NCBI GenBank assembly: GCA_002213445.1
Contig: NJIE01000026.1
Coordinates: 1 to 64,000, forward strand
Source: Xenophilus sp. AP218F
GTDB lineage: Bacteria; Pseudomonadota; Gammaproteobacteria; Burkholderiales; Chromobacteriaceae
DNA: 64,000 nt
Direction of reading: 5' to 3'
Made by a program: the position numbers and the translations under genes. Shown piece by piece: positions 16,994 to 32,148 of the stretch. The notes under the pieces were generated by a model. It did no database searches, was not told the DNA's origin, and saw nothing but the letters and a program-made list of their open reading frames with translations. Numbering within the stretch: the stretch's first letter is position 1; every line of letters begins with the position of its first letter.

Positions 16994-18169
16994 TCAAGCC
17001 ACTTTGCGTGGTTTGATCACTTCGCGTTTCGGATTGGGATTGGCCTTACGCAGTACCAACAGGCGCGGGGCGCGGAAGGTAACCAAGCGACGATAGGCCC
17101 AGATATAGGCAAATACAAACAACAGCGCGCATAGTTGGAGCGCCCATTGATGGCGCCAGAACAGCAGCGCTGGCATGATAGAAAACAACGCCACACCCCA
17201 CAGATAGGGTGCAGTCAGGCTGTTGCGGCGGGTCAGGTGTTTGGCTTCCTTGCTACCCACCATCCAGCGCACCATCCGCTTGTAGATCATCTGGTGAAAA
17301 TGCATGCTATCCGGCAAGCCGGCCGCAGCCTGGCGCTTTTTACGCCGCCAGATGGAAAACAGCGTCTCGAACACTGGATAAATCAGCAGCAGCAGTGGGA
17401 ACCACGGTGAGACCACACCGGGGTGACGGGCGACCAGCAACACCGCCAGCTCGGCCAGCAGGAAACCCACCAGATAGGCCCCGGCATCGCCGGCAAAGAT
17501 CATGCCGTGCGGAAAGTTCCATAGCAAAAAGCCCAGCACTGCGGCAGCGGCAGCCAGACACAGCGCCAGCAAGGGGAGATCGCCCACCGCCAGCGACACA
17601 TATGCCAGAGCACCGAAAGCCAGGAGCGCCACACCACCCATCAGGCCATTATAACCGTCGATGATGTTGATCGAATGGCACACACCACCGGCGGCGAAGA
17701 TCGTCAGCAGCATAGCGGCAACAGGAAAACTGGCGAGCAAGGGGTCTATACCAGGAATTCCCAACGCCGGCAGGAGGCCACCCACACTCCCGATGGCGAT
17801 GGCCGCAGAGGCAAAAGCGGCCAGCAGGCGGATTAACGGGCTGACTTTCTTGGTCAGGTCTTCGACTAAACCGGCCAGAAACACCGGGCCGGCAGACAGC
17901 AACACGCCCCAATACAGGCGGTACTCGGCCTCCGGTCCGGCGATCAGCAATAAAGCACCTGAAGCCAGTAAGCCTGCCAGCACCGGTACGCCCCCAATGC
18001 GCGGCGTGGGGGCCGCGTGAAATTTCTGCACGCCGCCCAGATCATGGTCCATGGACAGGTGCGCATGAAATTGCTGAGTGCGAATCAGCAGCATGCCAGT
18101 GAGTAGCGAAACCAGCAGCGCGGTGAAAACGACGGCCAATAACATTAAAAATTTCCAATATTTGATCAA
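16994..18169 (-). CDS. wbpL: WbpL/WecA-type undecaprenyl-phosphate glycosyl-1-phosphate transferase
   Basis: 391 residues, polytopic (about 10-11 helices), of the MraY/WecA/WbpL superfamily. TPRIGGVPVLAGL (about 55-67) is the first cytoplasmic motif. NIIDGYNGLMGG (about 168-179) supplies the Mg/substrate aspartates, FAGDAGAYLVGF (about 222-233) is a further family motif, and HFHQMIYKR (about 296) resembles the HxxH-containing loop. It should start each O-unit by transferring HexNAc-1-phosphate onto undecaprenyl phosphate. It lies on the opposite strand, convergent with manC, so it escapes the RfaH-dependent operon. WbpL-like is a best guess. Confidence 0.82.
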   Translation of the reverse strand: MIKYWKFLMLLAVVFTALLVSLLTGMLLIRTQQFHAHLSMDHDLGGVQKFHAAPTPRIGGVPVLAGLLASGALLLIAGPEAEYRLYWGVLLSAGPVFLAGLVEDLTKKVSPLIRLLAAFASAAIAIGSVGGLLPALGIPGIDPLLASFPVAAMLLTIFAAGGVCHSINIIDGYNGLMGGVALLAFGALAYVSLAVGDLPLLALCLAAAAAVLGFLLWNFPHGMIFAGDAGAYLVGFLLAELAVLLVARHPGVVSPWFPLLLLIYPVFETLFSIWRRKKRQAAAGLPDSMHFHQMIYKRMVRWMVGSKEAKHLTRRNSLTAPYLWGVALFSIMPALLFWRHQWALQLCALLFVFAYIWAYRRLVTFRAPRLLVLRKANPNPKREVIKPRKVA

Positions 18170-18228
18170 AAATAAGCAAAAGCCATCATGGCTTGGCGTG
18201 ATGAGTATTATAATTGATTAATACCATA

Positions 18229-18255
18229 GATGGGTTGCTCTTCGTTTCACCCATC
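18229..18255. repeat. REP-like palindrome
   Basis: GATGGGT (18229-18235) and ACCCATC (18249-18255) form perfect 7-bp arms around a 13-nt loop, followed by CTACG. The form (GTAGGATGGGT...ACCCATC on the reverse strand) resembles scattered intergenic palindromes common in gamma- and beta-proteobacteria. Nothing else recognisable lies between 18170 and 18480. Confidence 0.5.
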
Positions 18256-18480
18256 CTACGCCGTAAAATACCACATGCCTTTGGCGTCCCTCAAAACCCA
18301 AAACCGAAGCCCTACAGTCCTTTTCACGCCACCACATGATAGTGCTGTTGATGCTGACCGATACCCTACTACTGCTTGCCCAGGGGTCTGCAGTCTTGCT
18401 TCGTCTGAGCGGAGGAGCCACAAACTCTATCCACTCTGGTAAATTTTTGTTGCTCTGCAACTTTGGGTTATGCGCCGCGC

Positions 18481-18786
18481 CTACCAGTACTGATTTCGAT
18501 GCTGGCGACTCTCATGCATACCAGACTTGCCCATCACTACCGCCAGCTTACCTGAGCCTACACTGACATCTTTTTCCAGCATTTCCATCGTCTTGTCGCC
18601 GATATTCGGCACATTATCCAGCTCTTCTACTGTCGTAAATGGGCCGTTTGGGTATGAAAATCAATATTAGCGTATGCCGTTCAGTGCCTTCAGCTCGACC
18701 TAGTTTGCGCTATTGCGATTGACCGATGCCATAGCGGCTGAGGATAGCTATAGAGCGCCGAGTAAACCAGCTAACAGTTTCTTCAC
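18481..18786 (-). pseudogene. comEA: Remnant of comEA-like helix-hairpin-helix competence protein
   Basis: Read on the minus strand from GTG 18786, the frame gives VKKLLAGLLGAL, a stop, LSSAAMASVNRNSAN, a stop and VELKALNGI. After a scrambled patch it continues as NGPFTTVEELDNVPNIGDKTMEMLEKDVSVGSGK. These are the signal peptide, the first hairpin and the second hairpin (ELDxVPxIGxKT) of ComEA-type DNA-binding proteins. At least three stops or frameshifts, including an apparent gap over the AKAxAIVxYR segment, make it dead. ComEA-like genes border O-antigen loci in pseudomonads, so this may mark the edge of imported DNA. Confidence 0.75.
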
Positions 18787-18907
18787 TGCACCGACTCCTT
18801 AATGATCAAGCAACCCAAATGGCTGCTTAAACACTATAGGATTATTCGTAAAGGATTTCAGATGGCAAAAGGCTCGCGGCCGAAAATGCTCCGACGATCA
18901 TACAATC

Positions 18908-18935
18908 GGTAGGAGCAGCTTAAGCTGCGAGCCAC
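18908..18935. repeat. REP-like palindrome of the Pseudomonas type
   Basis: GCAGCTTAAGCTGC (18915-18928) is a perfect 14-bp dyad inside TCGGTAGGAGCAGCTTAAGC followed by TGCGAGCC. This closely resembles the pseudomonad REP pattern (GTAGGAGCGGC...GCCGCGA). It sits just beyond the 3' end of gltD. Confidence 0.5.
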
Positions 18936-18956
18936 CACTTGAGCTGTGATAGCTAC

Positions 18957-24904
<5,948 letters not shown>

Positions 24905-25187
24905 GTCTTTGCCCTGCTTATAATTGTCGCGAATGCTTCGATTCTAAGGGCAAGCTGCTTGACCCTGCAACTCGATTTTGTGCGGCGCAAGACTTGATTA
25001 AAATCAATCATTTAAACGAAATTTGTCCGCGCCTGCCCAGCTAAAATCATGCTGCGGCATGCAGTTTTATTACTTTTTTGAGACACAAAATTTCATTTAT
25101 ACGACTCAAAAAAGCACGTGAAAAACAGATACAATCGGCCGATTCCAATGATATTTTGGATATTGTCAGACATTAACCAAAAATAAA

Positions 25188-26705
25188 ATGAATAAGCCAG
25201 AAATTAGCCAGAGCACCCACGAGTTCGTCCGCCAGTTGGCCAACCAGGCCTTGTCGCGCTCCGCCGGCGCGCCATTGCTGGGTGGAAACCAGGTGGAGCT
25301 GCTATACGACAGCGCCGAAAACTTCCCGGCCTGGGAAAATGCCATCGCCGCCAGCCAGGAATCGATCTTCATCGAGATGTATATTGTCTCCAATGACCGA
25401 TTTGGCCGGAAAATCCGCGATCTATTGATAGAACGGGCTCAATCCGGCATCCAGGTATGCCTGCTGTATGACTGGCTGGGGTGTTTATGGCCGCAGTTGC
25501 GCGGTTTCTTCAAGCCGCTGCTGGCCGCCGGCGCGGAAGTCCGCGCCTACAACCCGCCTTCGCTGAATAGCGGGCTGAATCTGTTGGGCCGCAACCACAG
25601 AAAGCTGATCATCGTCGACAGGCAGGTGCTGTTCGTTTCCGGCCTGTGCATCAGCGCCAGCTGGGAGGGCGACGCCGCCCGCGGTTTGCCGCCCTGGCGC
25701 GATACCGGCCTGCGTCTCGCCGGCCCCCTGCTGAGCGAAGCGCTGGCCGCCTTCGCCGACAGCTGGGCCGATACCGGGCCGGCGCTGGACGCGCGCTGGC
25801 TCTCGCCGCTGCCGGATCGGACTTGCGGCGACGTGGCCGCCCGGCTGATCGCCACCACCCCGTCCACCGCGCGGATGATGCGGCTGGACTTGCTGATCGC
25901 CAGCTTCGCGCGCAAGACGCTGTGGCTGACCGACGCCTACTTCATGGGCACCAGCCTGTACCTGACCGCGCTGAAACAGGCGGCGCGCGACGGCGTGGAC
26001 GTGCGGCTCTTGGTGCCGCGCTCCAGCGACATCCGCTGGATCGCCACCGTGTCGCGCACCCAGTACCGGCCGCTGCTGGAGGCCGGGGTGCGCGTGTTCG
26101 AATGGAACGGCAGCATGATCCACGCCAAAACCGCGGTAGCCGACGGCCGCTGGGCGCGCATCGGTTCCACCAACCTCAACCTTTCCAGCTGGCTGGCCAA
26201 CCGCGAACTGGACGTGGCGCTGGAGGACGAAACCATCGCCGGCCAACTGGCGGACCGTTTCCTGCAGGATCTCGCCAACGCCACCGAAGTGGTGCTCAGC
26301 GGCCAGCGCCGCCGCCCGACGCTGACCCAGCCGCGCGCCGGCAAGCCGCTGCGTCAGCTCTCCCCGCGCGAAACCGCGCTCAACAGCGCCCACGCCGCGG
26401 CGCGCCAGGCGGCGCGGATCGGCGACGCGCTGGAAGCGGTGGTGCGCGGCACCCGCAGCGTGGACGCCAGCGAGGCGTCGGCCTTTCTCAGCATCGGCCT
26501 CGCCCTGTGCCTGCTGGCGCTGGCGATAGGGCTGTTCCCCTGGCTGGCCGCCGGCCCGCTCACCGCACTCCTGGCCTTCAGCGGCGTGGCCATCGTGCTG
26601 CGCGCGCTCGGGCTGTATCGCAGCCGAAGGCTGAAAAAACAACAGTCGCCGCCTGTCGCGCCTCCTCCTCCCTCCGCGCCGCCCGCAGAGGACGATCAAG
26701 CATGA
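25188..26705 (+). CDS. clsB: Cardiolipin synthase-like phospholipase D family protein
   Basis: 505 residues with two PLD/HKD motifs: HRKLIIVD (about 139-146) and HAKTAVADGRWARIGSTNLN (about 311-330). Two hydrophobic segments lie near the C terminus (about 435-480). The tail is basic then proline-rich (PPPPSAPP). ClsB-type enzymes form cardiolipin in the inner membrane. HKD proteins without N-terminal membrane helices fit ClsB better than ClsA, but the C-terminal anchor is less usual. Transcribed divergently from gltB. Confidence 0.75.
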   Translation: MNKPEISQSTHEFVRQLANQALSRSAGAPLLGGNQVELLYDSAENFPAWENAIAASQESIFIEMYIVSNDRFGRKIRDLLIERAQSGIQVCLLYDWLGCLWPQLRGFFKPLLAAGAEVRAYNPPSLNSGLNLLGRNHRKLIIVDRQVLFVSGLCISASWEGDAARGLPPWRDTGLRLAGPLLSEALAAFADSWADTGPALDARWLSPLPDRTCGDVAARLIATTPSTARMMRLDLLIASFARKTLWLTDAYFMGTSLYLTALKQAARDGVDVRLLVPRSSDIRWIATVSRTQYRPLLEAGVRVFEWNGSMIHAKTAVADGRWARIGSTNLNLSSWLANRELDVALEDETIAGQLADRFLQDLANATEVVLSGQRRRPTLTQPRAGKPLRQLSPRETALNSAHAAARQAARIGDALEAVVRGTRSVDASEASAFLSIGLALCLLALAIGLFPWLAAGPLTALLAFSGVAIVLRALGLYRSRRLKKQQSPPVAPPPPSAPPAEDDQA

Positions 26706-27086
26706 AAACAGCCAGTTAGCCTGCCGATCCGCATCGCCCGCCGCCCGCTCCGAGAAGGCCCGCGGGCCCGGCGCCGTTTTTTTTGCCCAAAGGCCGCCCG
26801 ACGGCCACTCGATGACAAACAAAGAGTCTACAATGCGCGGTTCTTGGGTTGTTCTCCAGGCCGGCTGACGTGACGCAACCACCGGTTGCCAGGTACGGAT
26901 CGCGGCGCAAAGCGCCCGTTTTCATTGCGCCTCAAGGCCAGCCTCCAGGGCGGCGGCGGACGGCATCGTCCGCTCGTGCGTACAGACCTGCGCCCCACGC
27001 GCACCTAGCGACATTGCCGCGGCGAAGTCCGGTGACGCCATCGGCCCCGCGGCAGTGTCCGAGTTAACCGCAACAAGGACTCAGGC
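26706..27086 (+). other. Intergenic region before the decarboxylase
   Basis: No convincing gene was seen in this 381-bp stretch. It holds a GC-rich hairpin with a T8 run (26757-26784) near the upstream gene and a TACAAT hexamer at about 26828 that could be a -10 box. AAGGA, about 8 bp before ATG 27087, gives the ribosome site of the next gene. Confidence 0.4.
26757..26784 (+). terminator. Possible terminator after clsB-like gene
   Basis: GGCC-CGCG-GGCC is followed by a second GC palindrome and eight Ts (26777-26784). The stem is short, so termination strength is uncertain. Confidence 0.4.
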
Positions 27087-29345
27087 ATGCGTTTTCACTT
27101 CCCCATCGTGATCATCGACGAGGACTTCCGCTCGGAAAACACCAGCGGCTCCGGCATCCGCGAACTGGCCGCCGCCATCGAGACGGAAGGCATGAGCGTG
27201 ATCGGCTACACCAGCTACGGCGACCTCACCTCCTTCGCCCAGCAGCAAAGCCGCGCCGCCGGCTTCATCCTGTCGATCGATGATGAGGAGTTCCACACCG
27301 AAGATTCGGCGCAGGTGGCGCTGGGCGAGCTGTACGGCTTCGTCGCCGAAATCCGCCGCCGCAACCCGGACATCCCGGTTTACCTGTACGGCGAGACCCG
27401 CACCGCGCGCCACATCCCCAACGACATCCTGCGCGAGCTGCATGGCTTCATCCACATGCACGAGGACACGCCGGAGTTCGTCGCCCGCCACATCATCCGC
27501 GAGGCCAAGAGCTATCTGGACAGCTTGGCGCCGCCGTTCTTCCGCGCGCTGGTGGACTACGCCCACGACGGCTCCTACTCCTGGCACTGCCCCGGCCACT
27601 CCGGCGGCGTCGCCTTCCTGAAAAGCCCGGTGGGCCAGATGTTCCACCAGTTCTTCGGCGAAAACATGCTGCGCGCCGACGTCTGCAACGCGGTGGACGA
27701 GCTGGGCCAGCTGTTGGATCACACCGGCCCGGTGGCGGCGTCGGAACGCAACGCCGCGCGCATCTTCAACGCCGACCACCTGTTCTTCGTCACCAACGGC
27801 ACCTCCACCAGCAACAAGATCGTCTGGCACAGCTGCGTGGCGGCCGGCGACATCGTGCTGGTGGACCGCAACTGCCACAAGTCCAACCTGCACGCCATCA
27901 TGATGACCGGCGCGATTCCGGTATTCCTGATGCCGACGCGCAACCACTACGGCATCATCGGCCCGATTCCGAAATCCGAATTCCAGCTGGACAGCATCAA
28001 GAAGAAGATCCTGGCCAACCCCTTCGCTCGCGAAGCGCTGGAGAAGCGCCCCGGCGCCAAGCCGCGCATCCTGACCCTGACCCAGTCCACCTACGACGGC
28101 ATCCTGTACAACGTCGAAGAGATCAAGGACATGCTGGACGGCGAAGTGGACACGCTGCACTTCGACGAAGCCTGGCTGCCGCACGCCAGCTTCCACGACT
28201 TCTACGGCGACTTCCACGCCATCGGCGAAGGCCGCCCGCGCTGCCGCGACAGCCTGATCTTCTCCACCCAGTCCACCCACAAGCTCCTGGCCGGCATCAG
28301 CCAGGCCTCGCAGATTCTGGTGCAGGACCCGCAGAACCGTCAGCTGGACACCGCCTGGTTCAACGAAGCCTATCTGATGCACACCTCGACCAGCCCGCAA
28401 TACTCGATCATCGCCAGTTGCGACGTGGCCGCGGCGATGATGGAACAGCCGGGCGGCCAATCGCTAGTGGAGGAATCGCTGGTGGAAGCGCTGGAATTCC
28501 GCCGCGCCATGCGCAAGGTGGACGAGGAATACGGCCGCGACTGGTGGTTCAGCGTCTGGGGGCCGGACGACCTGTCCGACGACGGCGTCTGCGACCCGGC
28601 CGAATGGACGCTGCGCCCAGGCGAGCGCTGGCACGGTTTCGCCGGCATCGAAGAAGGCTTCAACATGCTGGACCCGATCAAGGCCACCGTGCTGACGCCG
28701 GGCCTGGACGTGGACGGCAGCTTCGAGGAGATGGGCATCCCCGCCGCCATCGTCACCAAGTATCTGACCGAGCACGGCGTAGTGGTGGAAAAAACCGGCC
28801 TCTACAGCTTCTTCATCATGTTCACCATCGGCATCACCAAGGGCCGCTGGAACACGCTGATCTCGCTGTTGCAGCAGTTCAAGGACGACTTCGACAAGAA
28901 CCAGCCGATGTGGCGCGTGATGCCGCAATTCATCGCCAAGTATCCGCAGTACGAACGCGTCGGCCTGCGCGATCTGTGCCAGCGGGTGCACCAGCTGTAC
29001 AGCAAGCACGATGTGGCGCGCATCACCACCGAGATCTACCTGTCGGAAATGGAGCCGGCGATGCGCCCGGCGGAAGCCTTCGCCAAGATGGCGCACCGCG
29101 AGATCGAGCGCGTGCCGGTGGACCAGTTGGAAGGCCGCGTCACCGCCGTGCTGCTGACGCCGTATCCGCCGGGCATCCCGCTGCTGATCCCGGGCGAGCG
29201 CTTCAACAAGACCATCGTCGACTACCTGCGCTTCGCCCAGGCCTTCAACCGCGAGTTGCCGGGCTTCGAGACCGACGTGCACGGGCTGGTGGCGGTGGAA
29301 ATCGAAGGCCGCAAAACCTATTGCGTGGATTGCGTCAAACCGTAA
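27087..29345 (+). CDS. Arginine/lysine/ornithine decarboxylase (PLP, fold type I)
   Basis: 752 residues, the length of the large inducible decarboxylases. The N-terminal wing/response-regulator-like domain covers about 1-130. The PLP domain has WHCPGHSGGVAF (about 167), GTSTSNKIVWHS and the cofactor block STQSTHKLLAG with Lys399. The C-terminal domain carries TPYPPGIPLLIPGE (about 690). It decarboxylates a basic amino acid and consumes a proton. Substrate choice among Arg, Lys and Orn cannot be settled by reading. It resembles the pseudomonad LdcA and beta-proteobacterial group more than E. coli AdiA. No antiporter gene is adjacent. Confidence 0.88.
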   Translation: MRFHFPIVIIDEDFRSENTSGSGIRELAAAIETEGMSVIGYTSYGDLTSFAQQQSRAAGFILSIDDEEFHTEDSAQVALGELYGFVAEIRRRNPDIPVYLYGETRTARHIPNDILRELHGFIHMHEDTPEFVARHIIREAKSYLDSLAPPFFRALVDYAHDGSYSWHCPGHSGGVAFLKSPVGQMFHQFFGENMLRADVCNAVDELGQLLDHTGPVAASERNAARIFNADHLFFVTNGTSTSNKIVWHSCVAAGDIVLVDRNCHKSNLHAIMMTGAIPVFLMPTRNHYGIIGPIPKSEFQLDSIKKKILANPFAREALEKRPGAKPRILTLTQSTYDGILYNVEEIKDMLDGEVDTLHFDEAWLPHASFHDFYGDFHAIGEGRPRCRDSLIFSTQSTHKLLAGISQASQILVQDPQNRQLDTAWFNEAYLMHTSTSPQYSIIASCDVAAAMMEQPGGQSLVEESLVEALEFRRAMRKVDEEYGRDWWFSVWGPDDLSDDGVCDPAEWTLRPGERWHGFAGIEEGFNMLDPIKATVLTPGLDVDGSFEEMGIPAAIVTKYLTEHGVVVEKTGLYSFFIMFTIGITKGRWNTLISLLQQFKDDFDKNQPMWRVMPQFIAKYPQYERVGLRDLCQRVHQLYSKHDVARITTEIYLSEMEPAMRPAEAFAKMAHREIERVPVDQLEGRVTAVLLTPYPPGIPLLIPGERFNKTIVDYLRFAQAFNRELPGFETDVHGLVAVEIEGRKTYCVDCVKP

Positions 29346-29368
29346 ACCGTTCCGCAACCGGCAAACCA

Positions 29369-29400
29369 GGGGTCGCGCTCGGTCGGGCGCGACCCCTTTT
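29369..29400 (+). terminator. Rho-independent terminator of the decarboxylase gene
   Basis: GGGGTCGCGC (29369-29378) pairs perfectly with GCGCGACCCC (29387-29396), followed by TTTT. Confidence 0.8.
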
Positions 29401-29483
29401 CGCATTGCGGCCTCGCCGGCGCGCGCGATGACAAACTCATCTCAAGCCGGCAGAATGGATCCACACTCCGGACGAACTTGAGC

Positions 29484-30035
29484 ATGAGCTTCCCCACCCT
29501 GACCACCCAGCGCCTGCTGTTGCGCGAACTTGCCGCCGACGACGCCCCCGCGCTATTCGCCATCCACAGCGACGCCGAGGCGATGCAATGGTTCGGCACC
29601 GACCCGCTCACCGAACCCGCCCAGGCCTTGCAGCTGATAGAAACCTTTCGCGGCTGGCGCAACCAGCCCAACCCCGGCACCCGCTGGGGCATCGTCCGGC
29701 AACGCGACCGGCAACTGATCGGCAGCTGCGGCCTGTTCAGATGGAATCTGGGCTGGCATTGCTGCGCGCTGGGCTACGAGCTGGCCCGTCCGGCCTGGGG
29801 CCAGGGCTATATGAGCGAGGCGCTTGGCGCCATCCTGCCCTGGGGGTTTCAGCACATGGCGCTCAACCGCGTCGAGGCCCAGGTGCATCCCGACAACGCC
29901 GCCTCGCTCAAGCTGCTCCGCAAACTCGGTTTCCAGCAGGAAGGACGGCTGCGCCAGGCGGGCTACTGGCTGGGGCGTTACCAGGACTTGCTGCAGCTTG
30001 CGCTGCTGCGCCAGGATTTGCCGATCCGGCCTTGA
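29484..30035 (+). CDS. GNAT-family N-acetyltransferase, RimJ/RimL-like
   Basis: 183 residues. It opens with LTTQRLLLRELAADDAPALF, the standard start of the RimJ/RimL-type GNAT subgroup. LGYELARPAWGQGYMSEAL (about 94-112) supplies the acetyl-CoA loop. The later part, VEAQVHPDNAASLKLLRKLGFQQEG, carries the usual NxxSxxLxxKxGF motif. Start ATG 29484 (MSFPTL) was taken over TTG 29478. The acceptor could be a ribosomal protein N terminus or a small molecule. It lies alone between the decarboxylase terminator and hmp. Confidence 0.82.
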   Translation: MSFPTLTTQRLLLRELAADDAPALFAIHSDAEAMQWFGTDPLTEPAQALQLIETFRGWRNQPNPGTRWGIVRQRDRQLIGSCGLFRWNLGWHCCALGYELARPAWGQGYMSEALGAILPWGFQHMALNRVEAQVHPDNAASLKLLRKLGFQQEGRLRQAGYWLGRYQDLLQLALLRQDLPIRP

Positions 30036-30129
30036 GCTGGGTCAGCGCCGCCGGGCGCGGCGCTGGCGGAGCCTGGCGGCGTGGGCTATTACGGGTAATG
30101 CCCGCCCCCACCATCCGTCGGAGAACCGC

Positions 30130-31326
30130 ATGCTGGACGACGCCACCCGCGCCCAGATTCGCCACAGCGCCGCGCTGCTGCACACCGTGGGAGACCAACT
30201 GGTCGAACATTTCTACCAGCGCCTGCTGCGCCACCACCCCGAGCTTGGCATCTTCTTCAACGCCACCCACCTGCACAAGCGCGAGCTGCAAGCCGCGATG
30301 TCGCGCGCCGCGGCCTTCTACGCCGAACACAACGACCAGCCCGAAAACCTGCAGCCCATGCTGCAACATATCGCCTGCAAACACGCCAGCCTCGGCGTGC
30401 GGCCGGAACATTACCCGCTGATCGGCGAACACATGCTCAAATCGCTGGAGGAGGTGCTGGGCCCGCTGGCCAGCGAGACGGTGCTGCACACCTGGCGCAT
30501 GGCGTTCAGCGAGCTATCCGGCAAGCTGATCGCCATGGAAGCCGAACTTTACCGCCACGCGCTGCAGCAAAAGGGCGGCTTCAGCGGCTGGCGGCGTTTC
30601 GCCATCGGCAAGAAGGAAGAGGAATGCCAGGACACGGCCTCGCTCTATCTCTACCCGGTGGACGGCGGCAGGGTGCCCGCCTTCCTGCCCGGCCAGTACA
30701 TCAGCCTGCGCGGCCTAGACTTCCACTGGAACCAGCTGGCGCCGCGCCAGTACAGCCTGTCGGCGGCGCCCAATGGCCGCTATCTGCGCATCACCGCGCA
30801 ACGGGAAACCGACGAAGGCCATCCGCCGGGGCAGGCTTCGGAACTCATCCTGCAGCACCTGCGCCAGGGCGACGAGGTGGAGCTGTCCATGCCGCAAGGA
30901 GATTTCGTGTTGCAGGAGAGCTCCGCGCCGGCGGTGCTGATCGGCAACGGCATCGGCCTGACGCCGCTGCTGGCGATGCTGGAGTCCCGCCTGCAAGCCG
31001 GCTTGCCGGCGGTATGGGTGTACGGTTGCCCGGATGGCGCGCGCCATCCGCTGCGCGCGCCGCTGCGAAAACTGCTGGCCGATCACCCGGCCACCCGCCA
31101 GGCGGTGTTTTACGAACACCCCTCCGCCGGCGACAAGCACAATCAGGACTACCACTTCAGCGGCCACATCGACCTGTCCAGCGCCGGCGTGCTCGCCTTG
31201 CCGGACGCGCATTACTACTTGTCCGGCCCGGCGGCGCAGATGCGCCCCCTGCTCGCGGCGCTTCGCCGCCGCCAGATCGCCGAGGAGCGCATCCACTATC
31301 AGAATTTCGGACCGGGAGAAAAGTAA
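30130..31326 (+). CDS. hmp: Flavohemoglobin, nitric oxide dioxygenase
   Basis: 398 residues with the standard three domains. A globin domain (1-140) has Tyr in VEHFYQRLL (distal B10) and the proximal His in IACKHASLGV (near residue 85). An FAD domain has RQYSLSAAPNG (about 205). An NAD-binding domain has VLIGNGIGLTPLLAML (about 267), and the C-terminal end reads IHYQNFGPGE. It turns NO into nitrate with O2 and NADH. The ATG at 30130 has GGAG upstream. The gene converges on fpr with a 23-bp gap. No clear NsrR site was seen upstream. Confidence 0.93.
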   Translation: MLDDATRAQIRHSAALLHTVGDQLVEHFYQRLLRHHPELGIFFNATHLHKRELQAAMSRAAAFYAEHNDQPENLQPMLQHIACKHASLGVRPEHYPLIGEHMLKSLEEVLGPLASETVLHTWRMAFSELSGKLIAMEAELYRHALQQKGGFSGWRRFAIGKKEEECQDTASLYLYPVDGGRVPAFLPGQYISLRGLDFHWNQLAPRQYSLSAAPNGRYLRITAQRETDEGHPPGQASELILQHLRQGDEVELSMPQGDFVLQESSAPAVLIGNGIGLTPLLAMLESRLQAGLPAVWVYGCPDGARHPLRAPLRKLLADHPATRQAVFYEHPSAGDKHNQDYHFSGHIDLSSAGVLALPDAHYYLSGPAAQMRPLLAALRRRQIAEERIHYQNFGPGEK

Positions 31327-31349
31327 GCGCGCCCGCCCCCATCCGCCGC

Positions 31350-32129
31350 TTACCAGCCGTTTTCCAGCACGATCTGGCCCGGCGCGGTTTGCCGGCTCAT
31401 GCGAAAGCCCATCTTCATCAACTGGCGATGGGTGTCTTCCACCATTTGCGGGTTGCCGCACAGCATGAAGCGCGAATGCTCCGGCGCCAGGGTCAGGCCG
31501 GCCGCGTCGGCCAGCGCGCCGCTTTGCAGCAGCGCCGGAATCCGCTCGCCCAGCATCCCCGCCGGCGTATCGCGGGTCGCCACCGGCAGATAAGTCAACT
31601 TGTGGCCGTGCTCTTCCCACAGAGGATGCTCGCGCAGGGCTTCGATCTCCGCCTGGTAGCTCAACTCGGACGGGTGGCGGACGCAATGCGCCAGCACGAT
31701 GCGTTCGAAACGCTGCCACTGCGCCGGGTCCTGCAAAATGGACAGATAGGGCGCAAGTCCGGTCCCGGTGGCCAGCAGCCACAAATCCTTGCCCGGCGGC
31801 AGGCGGTAGGCGTCGAAAAAGCCCATGGCGCGCTTGTCCAGCATCAGCCGGCTGCCCTCTTGCATGTCCGAGAGCAAGGGAGTGAACTGCCCCTGCGGCA
31901 CCACGATGGAATAAAACTCCAGATAGTCGTCGGTAGACGCCGAGCACATCGAATACGCCCGCCACACCTCGCCGCCTTGCGGCGGCTTCAGCCCCAGCCT
32001 GGCGAACTGGCCGGGCGCGAAGCGGTAACCGGTCGGACGCTCGATGCGGAAACTGAGCAGTTTGTCGGTCCAGCGCCGCCTCCAGATGATCGATTGCAAC
32101 GTGTAGCGTTCGTCTATCGCCATTTCCAT
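31350..32129 (-). CDS. fpr: Ferredoxin/flavodoxin-NADP+ reductase
   Basis: About 259 residues. FAD-binding residues lie in RAYSMCSASTDDYLEFY (about 56-72, the RxYS motif). NADP-binding GTGLAPYLSIL comes at about 121 and CGNPQMVEDT near residue 224. The C terminus ends in W, as in bacterial subclass I/II FPRs. It exchanges electrons between NADPH and ferredoxin or flavodoxin, and in beta/gamma bacteria commonly serves oxidative defence and Fe-S repair. The start is uncertain: ATG 32129 was chosen, with ATG 32123 also possible. The Nudix gene ends 20 bp upstream. Confidence 0.9.
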   Translation of the reverse strand: MEMAIDERYTLQSIIWRRRWTDKLLSFRIERPTGYRFAPGQFARLGLKPPQGGEVWRAYSMCSASTDDYLEFYSIVVPQGQFTPLLSDMQEGSRLMLDKRAMGFFDAYRLPPGKDLWLLATGTGLAPYLSILQDPAQWQRFERIVLAHCVRHPSELSYQAEIEALREHPLWEEHGHKLTYLPVATRDTPAGMLGERIPALLQSGALADAAGLTLAPEHSRFMLCGNPQMVEDTHRQLMKMGFRMSRQTAPGQIVLENGW

Positions 32130-32148
32130 CGCACAATACCCAAGTAAT

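Noticed and set aside
18218-18460. 80-codon minus-strand frame downstream of the wbpL-like gene
   Set aside because: The start region has no ribosome site, the translation has no family signature and it includes the REP-like palindrome. Treated as non-coding.
25485-26882. 465-codon minus-strand frame over the PLD-family gene
   Set aside because: Shadow of the HKD-containing gene; Gln/Arg/Gly-rich with no domain.
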